NCBI RefSeq assembly: GCF_021284765.1
Contig: NZ_CP089924.1
Coordinates: 3,924,001-3,988,000, forward strand
Source of the DNA: Lysobacter sp. 5GHs7-4
GTDB taxonomy: Bacteria > Pseudomonadota > Gammaproteobacteria > Xanthomonadales > Xanthomonadaceae
Reading direction: 5' to 3'
Length of the DNA stretch: 64,000 nt
Positions 49,439-59,860 of the stretch are shown here, in pieces. The notes below the pieces were generated by a model. The model was not told the DNA's origin, ran no database searches, and saw only the letters and a program-made list of their open reading frames with translations. How positions within the stretch are numbered: position 1 is the stretch's first letter; every line of letters begins with the position of its first letter. The position numbers and the translations under genes were made by a program.

Positions 49439-51607
49439 TCAGACCAGCGCGCGGCGGCGGGTGTAGGCCAGCGCCGCGTCGACGCGGGCCTGCAGAGCGT
49501 CGCGCTCGGCCGCTTCCATCGTGCAATGCCCAAGCACGTAGTAGGCCGAACGCAGCACGTCGCGCCAGCGCGGCTGACGCGGCAGCTTCGACAGGGCCAG
49601 GTAACGTTCCATCGCACGCGCACGCAGTCGCCCGTCGTCGACGGTCACGCGCCAGATGCGGCTGCGTTCGGCCAGCTCCAGGCGGCTGCTGCCGGTGCTG
49701 CGCTCCCAGGTCTCGACCACCGCCAGCATCAACTCCACCAGCGCGCGGCGGAAATCCTCGCGCATGCGCGCCTCGTGGGCGGGATCGTCGGCGGGCGCTT
49801 CGGTGTCGGCGGCAGGCTCGGCGAAGGCCGCCATCGGCACCGCGCCGGCGTCGCGCAGCCCGAGCACGATCAGACCGTCGCCGCGCTGCCACGGCGTAAG
49901 CTGCGCCTGCAGGGCGCCGGGCACGCCGCGGCGTGCGAAGCCCAGCGTCTGCGCGCTCGCATCCTCCATGCCCTCCAACGCCGCGCTCCAGCGCTCGCGG
50001 TCGGCGTCGTCCACGTAGTCGGTGAAGGCGTGCCCCACCGGCGATCGCGCGCCGGCATCGATCAGCTCGCAGGCGGCGCGGTTGGCGGCCAGCACCTGGC
50101 CTTCGGCGTCGATCAGGCAGACCGCGTCCTCGCGGCTGTCCAGCAGCGCCTGCAACAGGCTGCGGTCCTCGGCCAGGGCGTCGGCCTCGCGGCGGTAGCG
50201 CGCCAGGGCTTCTTCCTCGCGCACCGTGCGCGCGGCTTCGAGCAGGCGCGTGCGCTGGCGCCGGCGCATCCATAGCAGGCCGACCGCCAGGGCCGCGGCC
50301 AGGCTCGCGGCCAGGGTCAGCCACAGCCACAGGGTGCGCTGGCGCAGTTCGCCGCGGCGCACGCGGTTTTCGCTTTCCAGCGCGGCGATGGTGCGGTCGC
50401 GCTCGGCGGTTTCGAAACGCGTGCGCAACCAGCCCAGCTGACGGTCCTGTTGGGCGCGGCTGAGCACGCGCTCCTGTTCGTGCGCGCTACGCAAGGTCGC
50501 GATGGCGGCGCCGCGATCGCCGGCGGCTTCCTGCGCCAGCGACAGTTCTTCCAGCAGCGCGATGCGTTCGACGTCGCCCTCCGGCAGCGCCGCGAGCGCG
50601 CCGCGCAGGCGCGCGACGGCGGCGTCGGCGCGGCCTTCCATGCGTTCGCTGCGCGAGATCTGCAGTTGCAAGCCGGCCGGCAGGCTCAGCTTGTGTTCCT
50701 CGGCGATGATCAGCGCGGCCTGCCGCCACTGCCGCGCCTGGGCGAGATCGGCGCGCGCCAGCGCGGCGCGCATCAGGCCGGCGTACACGCGCAGTTCGTA
50801 GGCGCGATTGCCGGCCTGGCGGTAGGTCTGCAGGGCGTCCTGCAGCCAGCGCTGGGCTTGCGCCGCGTCGTCGCGGTCCAGGCTCAACTCGGCCAGGCTT
50901 TCCAGCACGTGGCCGGCCTCGACGCGGTCGTCCTGCGCCTGGAACGCCGCCAGCGCCTCGCGGTAGTGGCGGATCGCCTCGTCGGGTTCGTCCAGTTCGC
51001 GGTAGACGTCGGCGATGTTGTTTAGCACCGCGCCGCCGACCTCGCCGCGCGCGCGTTGCATGCGCAGGCTTTCGGTCAGGCTGCGCAAGGCGCCGCGGAA
51101 ATCGCCGAGCCGGCGCAGGGCGCTGCCGATGTTGCGAAGGTCGCGCGCGATCGCCTCGCTGTCGGCGTGCGCGGTCGACAGCTTGAGCGCGCATTCGAAG
51201 CGGCCCAGGGCATCGGGGATCAGTTCGCGCCGATAGGCGAGCACGCCGCGCTGGCGCACCAGTTCGTAGCGCAGTTTCCAATCGGAGGCGTCGGCGATCG
51301 TCGACTGCGCGCAGTCCAGCGCGCGCTGCGCTTCGTCGAAGCGGCCGCCACCGATGCGTTCGCGCGCCTGCGCCAGCAAGGCCTCGGCGGTGGCGGCGCC
51401 GCCGGCGCTCGCGGGTACGCCCAGGCGGCGCGGACAGACCGTCGGGTCGGGCAAGACGCGCGGCGCTTGCTCGCGGTCGCAGACCACCTGCGGCGGCGCC
51501 GCCGAAGCGACGCCAGCGATGAGCAGCCACAGCATCGCGCAGCACGGGAGCAGCGAACGCCGCGCGCTGCGCGGCGGTGCCGACGTCCGTGCCGCGGCCG
51601 CGATCAA
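49439..51607 (-). CDS. TPR repeat, transmembrane, PAS-domain sensor-like protein
   Basis: A 722-residue protein with the layout of a membrane sensor. An N-terminal export signal (LWLLIAGVASA) is followed by a periplasmic region of about six or seven TPR units (about residues 75-385). One membrane helix is at about 423-447, then a short coiled coil. A PAS domain lies at about 484-590 (CLIDAEGQVLAANRAACELI). A C-terminal helical domain of about 105 residues is unknown to me (WERSTGSSRLELAERSRIW ... YLALSKLPRQPRW). No kinase, GGDEF or helix-turn-helix is seen, so the output is unclear. The start is a TTG at 51607, since no better start precedes the signal; an ATG at 51535 is possible. It follows tkt by 103 bases. 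Confidence 0.77.
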   Translation of the reverse strand: MIAAAARTSAPPRSARRSLLPCCAMLWLLIAGVASAAPPQVVCDREQAPRVLPDPTVCPRRLGVPASAGGAATAEALLAQARERIGGGRFDEAQRALDCAQSTIADASDWKLRYELVRQRGVLAYRRELIPDALGRFECALKLSTAHADSEAIARDLRNIGSALRRLGDFRGALRSLTESLRMQRARGEVGGAVLNNIADVYRELDEPDEAIRHYREALAAFQAQDDRVEAGHVLESLAELSLDRDDAAQAQRWLQDALQTYRQAGNRAYELRVYAGLMRAALARADLAQARQWRQAALIIAEEHKLSLPAGLQLQISRSERMEGRADAAVARLRGALAALPEGDVERIALLEELSLAQEAAGDRGAAIATLRSAHEQERVLSRAQQDRQLGWLRTRFETAERDRTIAALESENRVRRGELRQRTLWLWLTLAASLAAALAVGLLWMRRRQRTRLLEAARTVREEEALARYRREADALAEDRSLLQALLDSREDAVCLIDAEGQVLAANRAACELIDAGARSPVGHAFTDYVDDADRERWSAALEGMEDASAQTLGFARRGVPGALQAQLTPWQRGDGLIVLGLRDAGAVPMAAFAEPAADTEAPADDPAHEARMREDFRRALVELMLAVVETWERSTGSSRLELAERSRIWRVTVDDGRLRARAMERYLALSKLPRQPRWRDVLRSAYYVLGHCTMEAAERDALQARVDAALAYTRRRALV

Positions 51608-51710
51608 ATGCCGCGCCCCGATGCCGCCGCTTCGATCCGCACGGGCCGCATCGCGCGGCCCGTGTCCGGTGGCGGCATCGCCGTCAGCAGCATCGCCGCG
51701 GCGCTGCGGC

Positions 51711-53711
51711 TCAGGCCAGGGCCTTCGCCGCGGCGATCACGCGCTCGACCGTGAAGCCGAAGTGCGGGAACAGCGCTTCGGCCGGCGCCGAGGCGCCGAA
51801 ATCGTCGATGCCGATCACGGCGCCGTCCAGGCCCACGTACTTGCGCCAGAAATCGCTGACGCCGGCCTCAATGGCGACGCGCTTGCGCACCGCGTTGGGC
51901 AGCACGGATTCACGGTAGGCGGCGTCCTGACGGTCGAACACGTCGCTGGACGGCATCGACACCACGCGCACCTTGACGCCGTCGGCGGCGAGCGCGTCGG
52001 CGGCCTGGGTGGCCAGGCCCACTTCGGAACCGGTGGCGATCAGGATCAGTTCCGGCGCGCCGTCGCTGTCGCGCAGCACGTAGCCGCCGCGCAGGATCTG
52101 CTTGACCTGCTCGTCGCTGCGCGGCTGGTGGGCCAGGTTCTGGCGCGAGAAGATCAGGCAGCTCGGGCCGTCCTTGCGCTCGATCGCCGCGCGCCAGGAA
52201 CTGGCCGACTCGACCGCGTCGCAGGGGCGCCAGACGTCGTTGTGCGGGATGTAGCGCAGGCTGGCCAGGTGTTCGATCGGCTGGTGGGTGGGGCCGTCCT
52301 CGCCCAGACCGATCGAGTCATGGGTGTAGACGTGGATCGCGTGCGCGCCCATCAGCGCGCTCATGCGCACGGCGTTGCGCGCGTAGTCGCTGAACACCAG
52401 GAAGGTGGCGTCGTAGGGAATGAAACCGCCGTGCAGGCTCAGACCGTTGCTGATCGCGGTCATGGCGAATTCGCGCACGCCGAAATAGATGTAGTTGGCG
52501 TTGGGATCGTCCGTGGCCACCGACTTGCTGCCCTTCCACAGGGTCAGGTTGGAGTGGGCCAGGTCGGCCGAACCGCCGACCAGTTCCGGCAGCAGCGGCG
52601 CGAAGGTTTCGATCGCCATCTGCGAGGCCTTGCGCGAGGCGATGGTCTGGCCGTCGGCCTGCAGCTTGGCGAGGTAGGCGTCGGCGTCGGCGGCGAAGGT
52701 CTCGGGCAGTTGCGCGTGCGAGCGGCGCGTCAGCTCGGCGGCTTCGGCCGGATGCTGCGCGGCGTAGGCGTCGAACAGGCGGTTCCACTGGTCTTCGCGC
52801 ACCTGACCGGTGCTGCGCATGCGCCAGCCGTCGTAGATCGGTTCCGGAATCTCGAACGCCGCGTGCGGCCACTGCAGCGCCTCGCGCGTGGCGATGACTT
52901 CGTCCTTGCCCAGCGGCGCGCCGTGCGAGGACTCCTTGCCCGCTTTGGCCGGCGAACCGAAGCCGATCGTGGTGCGGCAGCAGATCAGGGTCGGCTTGTC
53001 GGTCTTGGCCATCGCGGTGTCGATGGCGGTCTTGATCTCGACCGGATCGTGGCCGTTGACGTTGCGGATCACGCGCCAGCCGTAGGCCTCGAAGCGCGCC
53101 GGCGTGTCGTCGGTGAACCAACCGTCGGTGTTGCCGTCGATGGAGATCTTGTTGTCGTCCCAGAACGCGACCAGCTTGCCCAGGCCCCAGGTACCGGCCA
53201 GCGACGCGGCTTCGTGCGAGATGCCTTCCATCAGGCAGCCGTCGCCCATGAACACCCAGGTGCGGTGATCGACCACGGCCAGTTCGGGGCGGTTGAAGCG
53301 CTGCGCCAGCAGCTTCTCGGCCAGCGCCATGCCGACCGCGTTGGCGAAGCCCTGACCCAGCGGACCGGTGGTGGTTTCCACGCCCGGGGTCATGAAGTTC
53401 TCGGGATGGCCCGGGGTCTTGGAATCGAGCTGGCGGAAGCGCTTGAGCTCGTCGATCGACAGGTCGTAGCCCGCCAGGTGCAGCAACGCGTACTGCAGCA
53501 TCGAACCATGGCCGTTGGACAGCACGAAGCGGTCGCGGTTGAACCACTTCGGATTGTTCGGGTTGTGGTTGAGGTAGTCGTTCCAAAGCACTTCGGCGAT
53601 ATCGGCCATGCCCATGGGCATGCCGGGATGGCCGGAGTTGGCGGCCTGCACCGCGTCGATGGCGAGGAATCGGATGGCGTTGGCGAGGTCGCGGCGGCTG
53701 GGCGTCGTCAT
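51711..53711 (-). CDS. tkt: Transketolase
   Basis: The 666-residue thiamine-diphosphate enzyme moves two-carbon units between sugars in the pentose phosphate pathway. The N-terminus [20 protein letters not shown] leads into [20 protein letters not shown]. The ThDP motif is [21 protein letters not shown] near residue 155, with the Mg-binding DDNKIS. The substrate-binding blocks [19 protein letters not shown] near 260 and [19 protein letters not shown] near 465 are intact. ATG 53711 is used; a longer in-frame start would run through the upstream palindromic repeat. The TPR-PAS gene follows on the same strand. Confidence 0.96.
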   Translation of the reverse strand: MTTPSRRDLANAIRFLAIDAVQAANSGHPGMPMGMADIAEVLWNDYLNHNPNNPKWFNRDRFVLSNGHGSMLQYALLHLAGYDLSIDELKRFRQLDSKTPGHPENFMTPGVETTTGPLGQGFANAVGMALAEKLLAQRFNRPELAVVDHRTWVFMGDGCLMEGISHEAASLAGTWGLGKLVAFWDDNKISIDGNTDGWFTDDTPARFEAYGWRVIRNVNGHDPVEIKTAIDTAMAKTDKPTLICCRTTIGFGSPAKAGKESSHGAPLGKDEVIATREALQWPHAAFEIPEPIYDGWRMRSTGQVREDQWNRLFDAYAAQHPAEAAELTRRSHAQLPETFAADADAYLAKLQADGQTIASRKASQMAIETFAPLLPELVGGSADLAHSNLTLWKGSKSVATDDPNANYIYFGVREFAMTAISNGLSLHGGFIPYDATFLVFSDYARNAVRMSALMGAHAIHVYTHDSIGLGEDGPTHQPIEHLASLRYIPHNDVWRPCDAVESASSWRAAIERKDGPSCLIFSRQNLAHQPRSDEQVKQILRGGYVLRDSDGAPELILIATGSEVGLATQAADALAADGVKVRVVSMPSSDVFDRQDAAYRESVLPNAVRKRVAIEAGVSDFWRKYVGLDGAVIGIDDFGASAPAEALFPHFGFTVERVIAAAKALA

Positions 53712-53743
53712 GGCGTCTGCGGTTGCGGTGGAATGAGCCCGTC

Positions 53744-53850
53744 TGCCCTCGGGAGAGGGGTTGGGGTGAGGGTTCGGCGCGAGCGCGGAGCGACGGACTC
53801 GTCCCGGACCCTCATCCGCCCTGCGGGCACCTTCTCCCGCGGGAGAAGGA
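53744..53850. repeat. Family B repeat upstream of tkt
   Basis: GCCCTCGGGAGAGGGGTTGG and GGTGAGGGTTCGGCGCGAGC are followed by CCCTCATCCGCCCTGCGGGC and the hairpin TTCTCCCGCGGGAGAA. It matches the element at 30402-30517 in order and orientation. It covers most of the tkt upstream region, so the tkt promoter may overlap it or lie within 53711-53744. Confidence 0.75.
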
Positions 53851-53913
53851 AACAGCCCCCATTGTCCCATCCGCGCGCCGCCCTGTCGCGCCGGATCGGC
53901 GCGGCCGGGGCGC

Positions 53914-53946
53914 AAAAACGGCAAAGCCCGCCGTAGCGGGCTTTGC
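53914..53946 (-). terminator. Rho-independent terminator of the symporter gene
   Basis: On the minus strand the stem AAAGCCCGC / GCGGGCTTT (loop TACG-like) is followed by GCCGTTTTTGCG. It lies about 28 bases after the stop codon. Confidence 0.8.
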
Positions 53947-53973
53947 GCGTCGGGCCGGACGGACCGCCCCGAC

Positions 53974-55305
53974 TCAGTCGGCCAGGCGCTCGGCCGGCGG
54001 ATCGGTCTCGCCGCGCGACACCACCGCGGCCACGGCCAGGTCGCCGGTGACGTTGAGGGTGGTCCGGCACATGTCGAGGAAGTGGTTCACGCCCAGGATC
54101 AGGCCGATGCCCTCCGGCGGAACGCCGACCATGCCGCAGATCAGCGCGATCACCGGCAGCGAACCCGAGGGGACGCCGGCGGTGCCGATGCCGCCCAGGA
54201 TGCAGACGAACATCACCGTGATCTGCTGCGCCAGGCTCAGCTCGACGCCGAAGAACTGGGCCAGGAAGATCACCGTCACGCCCTCGAACAGCGCGGTGCC
54301 GTTCTGGTTGGCGGTGGCGCCCACGGTCAGCACGAAGCGCGAGACGCGGCGCGGCAGGCCGATCTCGTCGGCCACGCGCAGCGCGGTCGGCAGGCTGGCG
54401 TTGCTGGATGCGGTGGAGAACGCCAGCAGCATCAGTTCCTGCGCGCCGCGGAAGAATTTCAGCGGCGACCAGCCGCCGAGGAAGCGCAACGCCAGCGAAT
54501 AGGTCACGAACAGGTGCAGCGCCAGCGCCGCCACCACCACCACCACATAGCTGGCCAGCTTGGCCAGCAGGTCCGCGCCGAACACCACGGTCATGTTGAA
54601 CATCAGGCAGAACACCGCGTACGGCGCCAGCCGGATGACCAGGCCGATCAGCGTCATCGAGACGTCGAACAGCCCCTGGATGCCGCGCTTGAGCGTGTCC
54701 ACCGCCGGCGACTGGGTCAGCACCATGCCGATGCCCATCATCAGGGCGAAGAACATCACCGCCAGGATGGTGTTCTCGGCCGCGGCCTTGACCACGTTGT
54801 CGGGCACGATCGACAGCAGCATGTCCATGCCCTTGGGCTGGCTGCCGACGTCGCTGACGATGGCCTTGGCGCGCTCGGCGTTCTCGGCCAGCAACTGCTG
54901 CGCCAGCGCCGGGTCCACGCCCGCACCGGGCTTGACCCAGTTCACCAGGCCCAGGCCGATCGCTACAGCGATCGCCGACATCAGCACGGTGAAGGCCAGG
55001 GTGCGCCAGCCGATGCGGCCGAAGGCGCGCACGTCACCCATCTCCGACACGCCGATCACCAGCGCCGAGAACAGCAGCGGGATCACCAGCATGAAGATCA
55101 GGCGCAGGAAGATCGTCGCCACCGGCTGGGTGACGTAGGTGGTGAGGCCCTTGACCCAGCCCGCGTCGCCGCCGATGCCGTAGTGCACGATCAGGCCCAG
55201 CGCGAGGCCGGCCACGAAACCGATCGCCATCTTCCAGTGCAGCGGCAGCTTGCCGTCCCTACGGGTGGGCTGGGCGCCGCCGGCGCCGGTATTCGCTTCG
55301 GTCAT
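53974..55305 (-). CDS. Dicarboxylate/amino acid:cation symporter (DAACS family)
   Basis: The 443-residue inner-membrane carrier takes up acidic amino acids or C4-dicarboxylates together with sodium or protons. Family hallmarks are the Ser-rich re-entrant loop in [16 protein letters not shown] near residue 290, the TM7 block [21 protein letters not shown] near 328, and the second hairpin [19 protein letters not shown] near 368, followed by the TM8 motif [20 protein letters not shown]. The substrate (glutamate, succinate or similar) is not resolved. The gene is monocistronic, bounded by a terminator after it and by about 95 bases from batD. Confidence 0.92.
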   Translation of the reverse strand: MTEANTGAGGAQPTRRDGKLPLHWKMAIGFVAGLALGLIVHYGIGGDAGWVKGLTTYVTQPVATIFLRLIFMLVIPLLFSALVIGVSEMGDVRAFGRIGWRTLAFTVLMSAIAVAIGLGLVNWVKPGAGVDPALAQQLLAENAERAKAIVSDVGSQPKGMDMLLSIVPDNVVKAAAENTILAVMFFALMMGIGMVLTQSPAVDTLKRGIQGLFDVSMTLIGLVIRLAPYAVFCLMFNMTVVFGADLLAKLASYVVVVVAALALHLFVTYSLALRFLGGWSPLKFFRGAQELMLLAFSTASSNASLPTALRVADEIGLPRRVSRFVLTVGATANQNGTALFEGVTVIFLAQFFGVELSLAQQITVMFVCILGGIGTAGVPSGSLPVIALICGMVGVPPEGIGLILGVNHFLDMCRTTLNVTGDLAVAAVVSRGETDPPAERLAD

Positions 55306-55401
55306 CGTCCCGCTCCCAAAAATAACCTGCGGAGCTTAGCAAACCGGGCCGGACGGGCCGCGACGCGCCCGATCGGGCCTTGGGGTGGGAGCGCGTCTCG
55401 T

Positions 55402-57117
55402 TCAGCGCTGCGGATACAGCGGCGGCAGCGGCGAGGCCGGCGCCGTCCGCACCGCGCGCCAGCGCGGCCCTTGCGCGAACGCGGCGCGCAGCTGCGCGCG
55501 CGCAGCCGGCCCGTCGCCGCCGGCCCAGCGCGCACGCTGCATTGCCTGCAGCGCCGCGCGTTGGGCAGGATCGTCCAGGCGTGCGATCACCTCGTCGATG
55601 TCGGCCGCCGGCGGCTGCGCCAGCGCGCACAAGGCCGCCGCGACCTCGCCGAAGTCGCCGCTGTCCAGCACCTGCTTGAGCGAGCCGCGGCGTCCGGGCG
55701 CGGGCAGCGGCGCCGGCGCGCCCTCGCCCGCAGGCGTGCGCGGCGCGGCCGCGTCGGCGCGCGCCGCCGACGGGTGCGCGCGCAGATGCAAGGCCCACAC
55801 CAGCGTCGCCAGCCACAGCGCCGCGAACACCAGCGCCGCCAACGCCCACCAGCGCGCGGCCGGGTCCTGGGCGATCGCGGCGATCGGCGAGGCGGTGGAC
55901 GCGGCCTTGGCGTCGGTGGCCGCCGCCGATGCCGGCAGCGGCGCCGGCGTCGAGCCGTCGGCGGCGAGGATCTTCCAGCTCAGCGGCGGCAGCTGGGCGC
56001 TGCGCGCGCTGCCGCCGGCCACGTCCCACCAGCCCAACCGCAGGCCGTCCATGCGCGCCTCGCCGGTGCGCGAGGGCACCAGCGAGAACTTGCGCGTGAG
56101 CTTGACCCGCGGACGGCCGTTGACGAAGTTTTCCTGCGACTGCACCGGCTCGGCGAACACCTGCACGCCGTCGATCGGCGGCAACTGCAACTCGGGCAGC
56201 TGCGCGGCGGTGGCGCCGTCGGCGCTGACCTCCACGGTCAGGGTCGCGGCGCTGCCGGCGCGCAGATCCTGCGGCGCCGACTGGTAGCGCAGCTGCAGAT
56301 CGCGCAACGGCAGCCACGGCTGCGGCGCGTCGGCCGGCATCGCGCGCACCTGCAGGCGCTTGGCCGCCGCCGCGGTGCGCAGGCTGTCGCCGTTGTTGCC
56401 GAACATGCCGTCGAAGAAGCTGGGTGCGGTGCGGCCCTCGAAACGCGCGCCCGGCACGTCGACCGCGCCGCTGCGTTCGGGCACCAGCAGGTAGCGGCGC
56501 TCGACCACGTTGTAGCGCCGGCCGGCCAGTTCGCGCGAGTACTGCGCGTCGTCGCCGACGCGCTGGAACGAAGCGCCCTGCGGCGCCGGCTGGTCGAGCT
56601 GGCCCGTCACGATCGGCACCGCCGAATACAGCCGCACCACCCAGCCCACCGCCTGCTGCACGTAAGGATCGGCGGCGTCGGCCTCGCTCTCGATGAAAAC
56701 GTCGTCGCCAGCGCGCGCCGGCGCGCGCGCGGCCACCGGCGCCACCACCAGGGTCAGCGGCGCCGTGCGCTCGCCGCCCACGCTCAGCGACGGCACGGTC
56801 AGGCGGCCGTCGCGACGCGGACGCAGCGCCACGCCGTACAGCGAGCGGGTCACGAACTGGCCGTTGCTGCGCTCGAACGAACGCCGGCTGGTGTTGTTGC
56901 TGACCTCGAAGTCCTTGTTCAACGGCGAATAGTCGGGACCGGCGCCGGCGACCGAGGTGGTCTCGATGTTGAGCGTGACCGTCTCGCCGGCGTTCATGCT
57001 GTCGCGGTCCAGCCACGCGCGCGGTTGCGCGAGCGCGCCGGCACTGGCCAGGCACAGCAGCAGCCACAGCGCGAACTGGCCGACGGTGCGGACGTGGAAG
57101 GACGGCATGCGCGGCAT
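55402..57117 (-). CDS. batD: BatD-family protein
   Basis: The 571-residue last gene of the Bat operon. It has a signal peptide (residues 1-31, ending ALAQ). Several beta-sandwich domains follow in the periplasm (DRDSMNAGETVTLNIETT, then FEVSNNTSRRSFERSNGQFV near 68). A membrane helix is at about 430-450 (WWALAALVFAALWLATLVWAL), and a helical cytoplasmic tail to the end. This is the usual BatD layout. In Bacteroides and Francisella Bat proteins affect aerotolerance and stress resistance, but biochemical roles are unclear. It starts 5 bases after batB with AAGGAG inside the batB end. ATG 57108 is an alternative start. Confidence 0.9.
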   Translation of the reverse strand: MPRMPSFHVRTVGQFALWLLLCLASAGALAQPRAWLDRDSMNAGETVTLNIETTSVAGAGPDYSPLNKDFEVSNNTSRRSFERSNGQFVTRSLYGVALRPRRDGRLTVPSLSVGGERTAPLTLVVAPVAARAPARAGDDVFIESEADAADPYVQQAVGWVVRLYSAVPIVTGQLDQPAPQGASFQRVGDDAQYSRELAGRRYNVVERRYLLVPERSGAVDVPGARFEGRTAPSFFDGMFGNNGDSLRTAAAAKRLQVRAMPADAPQPWLPLRDLQLRYQSAPQDLRAGSAATLTVEVSADGATAAQLPELQLPPIDGVQVFAEPVQSQENFVNGRPRVKLTRKFSLVPSRTGEARMDGLRLGWWDVAGGSARSAQLPPLSWKILAADGSTPAPLPASAAATDAKAASTASPIAAIAQDPAARWWALAALVFAALWLATLVWALHLRAHPSAARADAAAPRTPAGEGAPAPLPAPGRRGSLKQVLDSGDFGEVAAALCALAQPPAADIDEVIARLDDPAQRAALQAMQRARWAGGDGPAARAQLRAAFAQGPRWRAVRTAPASPLPPLYPQR

Positions 57118-57122
57118 CGCGG

Positions 57123-58847
57123 TCAATCTCCTTGCTCGCCCAGGACCTGGCGGCGTTCGTGCTCGATACGGAATTTCTCGCGCAGCAGCCCGCCCGGATC
57201 GTCGGGCACGCGCTTGAGCCAGGCCTCGTTGGCGATGCGGACCTCGCGCTGCTGCGCGGTTTCCTTGCCGCGCTTGCGCGCTTGCGCCGGCTGCTCGTCC
57301 TGCTGTTGCTGCAGCGCGCGCTGCATGCGCTCGCGTTGGGCGCGATCGGCCTGCTCCTGCGCCTTGGCGGTGGCGGCCGGATCGGGCTTGGGCGATGCGG
57401 ACTGGTCGCGTTCGGGCTTGGGCTGGCCTTGCTCGGGCTTTTGCTGTTTCTGTTCGCCCTGCTGCGGATTCTGCTGTTGCTGCTGCTGGCCCTGGCCGCC
57501 CTGCGAAGACTGGTTCTGTTGCGATTTGTCTTTCGGCGGCGGCTTGCGCTTCATCGCCGCTTCCACCGCGCGCTTGTTGGCCAGCGCATCGGCCATGCCC
57601 GGTTGCAGGCGCAGCGCGCGGTCGTAGGCGGCGATGGCCTGCGGATACTGGCCGGCCTTGGCCAGGGCGTTGCCAAGGTTGTAGTGCGCGTCGGCGCTGT
57701 CGGCGCCGGACTCGCGGTACAGACGCGCGGCGCGCGGGTAATCGCCGCCGCGGTAGGCCTGGCTGCCTTCCTGCATGCGCCGGTGTTCGACCTGGTCGGG
57801 CCGCTGCCACAGGTCGGCGGCCTGTGCGGGCTGCCACGGCAACCACGCGCACAGCAGCAGCGCCGCCAACGCGCCGCCGCGACGGCGGAACGCGAACAGC
57901 GCCAGCAGCAACAGCGGCGGCAGCAACCAATAGCCTTCGTCCTGCCAGACCCGCCCCTTGGCGCCCTTGGCCGCGGTCGCATCGGTGGCTTTGGGCGTAA
58001 GCACGCCCAAGGCGCGCAGATCCTCGTCGTCGCCGCTCATGGCCGCGTAGGCGCCGCCACCGGCGGACGCCAGATCGCGCAGCGAATCCGGGTCCAGCTT
58101 GACCCCGACGATACTGCCGTCGCTGCGTCGGATCGCCGCGCCGGCGACGCTGCCCAGGCCCAACGCGAGCACGCGGTAGCCCGCGGACGCGGCTTCGGCA
58201 GCGGCCGCGCGGGTGCGCGCGTCGCTGTGATCGGTGAGCAGCAGGATGTCGCCGCGCTCGAAACCGGCGCGGCGCAGCAGTCGCGCCGACCAGGCGATCG
58301 CGCGATCGCCGCGCTGGCCGTCCACCGGCATCACGTCGGGACTCAGCGAGTCCAGGAACAAGGCGACGTTGGCCGCGTCGTCGGTCAGCGGCGCCACCGT
58401 GAACGCATCGCCGGCGTAAGCGACCAGGCCAACCTGGCCGCCGTCGCGTTCGCGCAGCAGGGTGGCGATCTTGGACCGCGCCTGGGCCAGGCGCGAGGGC
58501 GGCAGATCGGCGGCGAGCGCGGCGCTGGACAGATCCAGTGCGATCACCAGCGGCGCGCGGCTCTGCCACAGCGCCTGTTCGGTCTGGCGCCAGCTCGGTC
58601 CGGCCAGGGCCAGCACCGCCAGCACGCCGCCCAGCATCGCCAGCCAGGCGCCGTAGCGCGTGCGCCGGTCCTGCCCGGCTTCGAGCAGGTGCGGCAGCAG
58701 GTGCGGATCGACCGTGTTGCGCCAGGCATTGGCGCGGCGCCGGCGCGCGCGCCACCACAGCGCCAGAGCCGGCAGGGTCAGCAGCGCCCACAGCCAGTGC
58801 GGACGCAGCAGATGCAATTGCGAAAACTCGCCCAGCCACTGGCTCAT
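57123..58847 (-). CDS. batB: BatB-BatC fusion: membrane VWA domain plus TPR and Gln-rich tail
   Basis: A 574-residue protein. Two membrane helices near the N-terminus (about 20-34 and 67-82) precede a VWA domain (about 95-280). Its MIDAS reads LDLSSAALAADLPP, so the expected DxSxS is only partly kept. Another helix is at about 310-345. Then comes a TPR part (about 365-430: AHYNLGNALAKAGQYPQAIAAYDRAL), followed by a Gln/Lys/Pro-rich low-complexity stretch and a charged C-terminal helix. In other genomes the TPR part is a separate batC gene; here it is fused. It overlaps batA by 4 bases (ATGA). Confidence 0.9.
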   Translation of the reverse strand: MSQWLGEFSQLHLLRPHWLWALLTLPALALWWRARRRRANAWRNTVDPHLLPHLLEAGQDRRTRYGAWLAMLGGVLAVLALAGPSWRQTEQALWQSRAPLVIALDLSSAALAADLPPSRLAQARSKIATLLRERDGGQVGLVAYAGDAFTVAPLTDDAANVALFLDSLSPDVMPVDGQRGDRAIAWSARLLRRAGFERGDILLLTDHSDARTRAAAAEAASAGYRVLALGLGSVAGAAIRRSDGSIVGVKLDPDSLRDLASAGGGAYAAMSGDDEDLRALGVLTPKATDATAAKGAKGRVWQDEGYWLLPPLLLLALFAFRRRGGALAALLLCAWLPWQPAQAADLWQRPDQVEHRRMQEGSQAYRGGDYPRAARLYRESGADSADAHYNLGNALAKAGQYPQAIAAYDRALRLQPGMADALANKRAVEAAMKRKPPPKDKSQQNQSSQGGQGQQQQQQNPQQGEQKQQKPEQGQPKPERDQSASPKPDPAATAKAQEQADRAQRERMQRALQQQQDEQPAQARKRGKETAQQREVRIANEAWLKRVPDDPGGLLREKFRIEHERRQVLGEQGD

Positions 58848-59860
58848 GCGCGCCGCCTCCCCTGCCAGGCGAACGCCAGCAAGGCCAGCACGAACGCGCC
58901 CGCGAGCGGCCAGGCGTAGCGTTCGATGCGCGGACGCACCGCCTGGCCCGGCCGTTGCACCGGTTCCAGGCGATCGATCTCGGCGTAGATGCCGGCCAGT
59001 TCCGAGGTGTCGCGCGCGCGGAAGAAACGCCCGCCGGTGTCCTTGGCGACCGCGCGCAACGTGGTTTCGTCGATGTCGTCGCCAGCGCCCGGCATCGGCA
59101 GCTTGATGCCGAACAGCGACAGCGCGCCGTCGCCGCCGAAGGCCACGGTGTGCACGCGCACCTGATCGGCCAGGGCCAGTTCGGCGGCCTTCTTGGGGTC
59201 GATCGCGCCGGCGGTGTTGACGCCGTCGGTGAGCAGGATCAGCACGCGCTGCTCGGCCGGCTGCGTGCGCAGGCGCTTCACCGCCAACGCGATCGCGTCG
59301 CCGATCGCGGTCTCCTGGCCAGCCAGACCGACCACGCTGTCGGCAAGTTGATCGCGCACGGTCGCGCGGTCCAGCGTCAGCGGCGCCAGCGCGTAGGCGC
59401 GGCGGCCGAACACCAGCAGGCCGACGCGATCGCCGACGCGGCGATCGAGGAAGTCCGACAACACCGCCTTGGCCGCGGTCAGGCGATCGACCGGCTCGCC
59501 GCCCAGCTCCATGTCCGGTTCGCGCATGCTGCCCGACAGATCCAGCGCCAGCATCAGGTCGCGCCCGACCTGCGGCGGCTGCACCGCGTCGCCGAGTTCC
59601 TGCGGCCGCGCCGCCGCCACGCACAGCAGCGCCCAGGCCGCCCAGGCCAGCCAGCCGGGACCGCGCCCGCGCAGGCCGTGGCCGCCGACCGCGGCGACCG
59701 CGTCCAGGCGTTCGCCGAACGGCACCTTCAACGCCGCCGAGCCGTCGCGCGCCACCGGCAGCAGCCAGCGCGCCAGCAGCGGCAGCGGCAAGGCCAGCAG
59801 CCACCACGGCCACGCGAACGCATCGCGCGCCTGATTGAAGTAACCGGTCAGCGCGTCCAT
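58844..59860 (-). CDS. batA: BatA-type membrane protein with VWA domain
   Basis: The 338-residue protein has two N-terminal membrane helices (about 19-34 and 70-84). A VWA domain (about 95-285) carries the complete MIDAS: LDLSGSM with Asp-x-Ser-x-Ser, Thr in GQETAIGDAI, and Asp in LLTDGVNTAG. A C-terminal helix is at about 315-332. This split helix/VWA/helix layout is the BatA/aerotolerance type. Its start shares one base with the DUF4381 stop (TGATG) and its end overlaps batB by four bases, so the block is tightly coupled. Confidence 0.92.
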   Translation of the reverse strand: MDALTGYFNQARDAFAWPWWLLALPLPLLARWLLPVARDGSAALKVPFGERLDAVAAVGGHGLRGRGPGWLAWAAWALLCVAAARPQELGDAVQPPQVGRDLMLALDLSGSMREPDMELGGEPVDRLTAAKAVLSDFLDRRVGDRVGLLVFGRRAYALAPLTLDRATVRDQLADSVVGLAGQETAIGDAIALAVKRLRTQPAEQRVLILLTDGVNTAGAIDPKKAAELALADQVRVHTVAFGGDGALSLFGIKLPMPGAGDDIDETTLRAVAKDTGGRFFRARDTSELAGIYAEIDRLEPVQRPGQAVRPRIERYAWPLAGAFVLALLAFAWQGRRRA

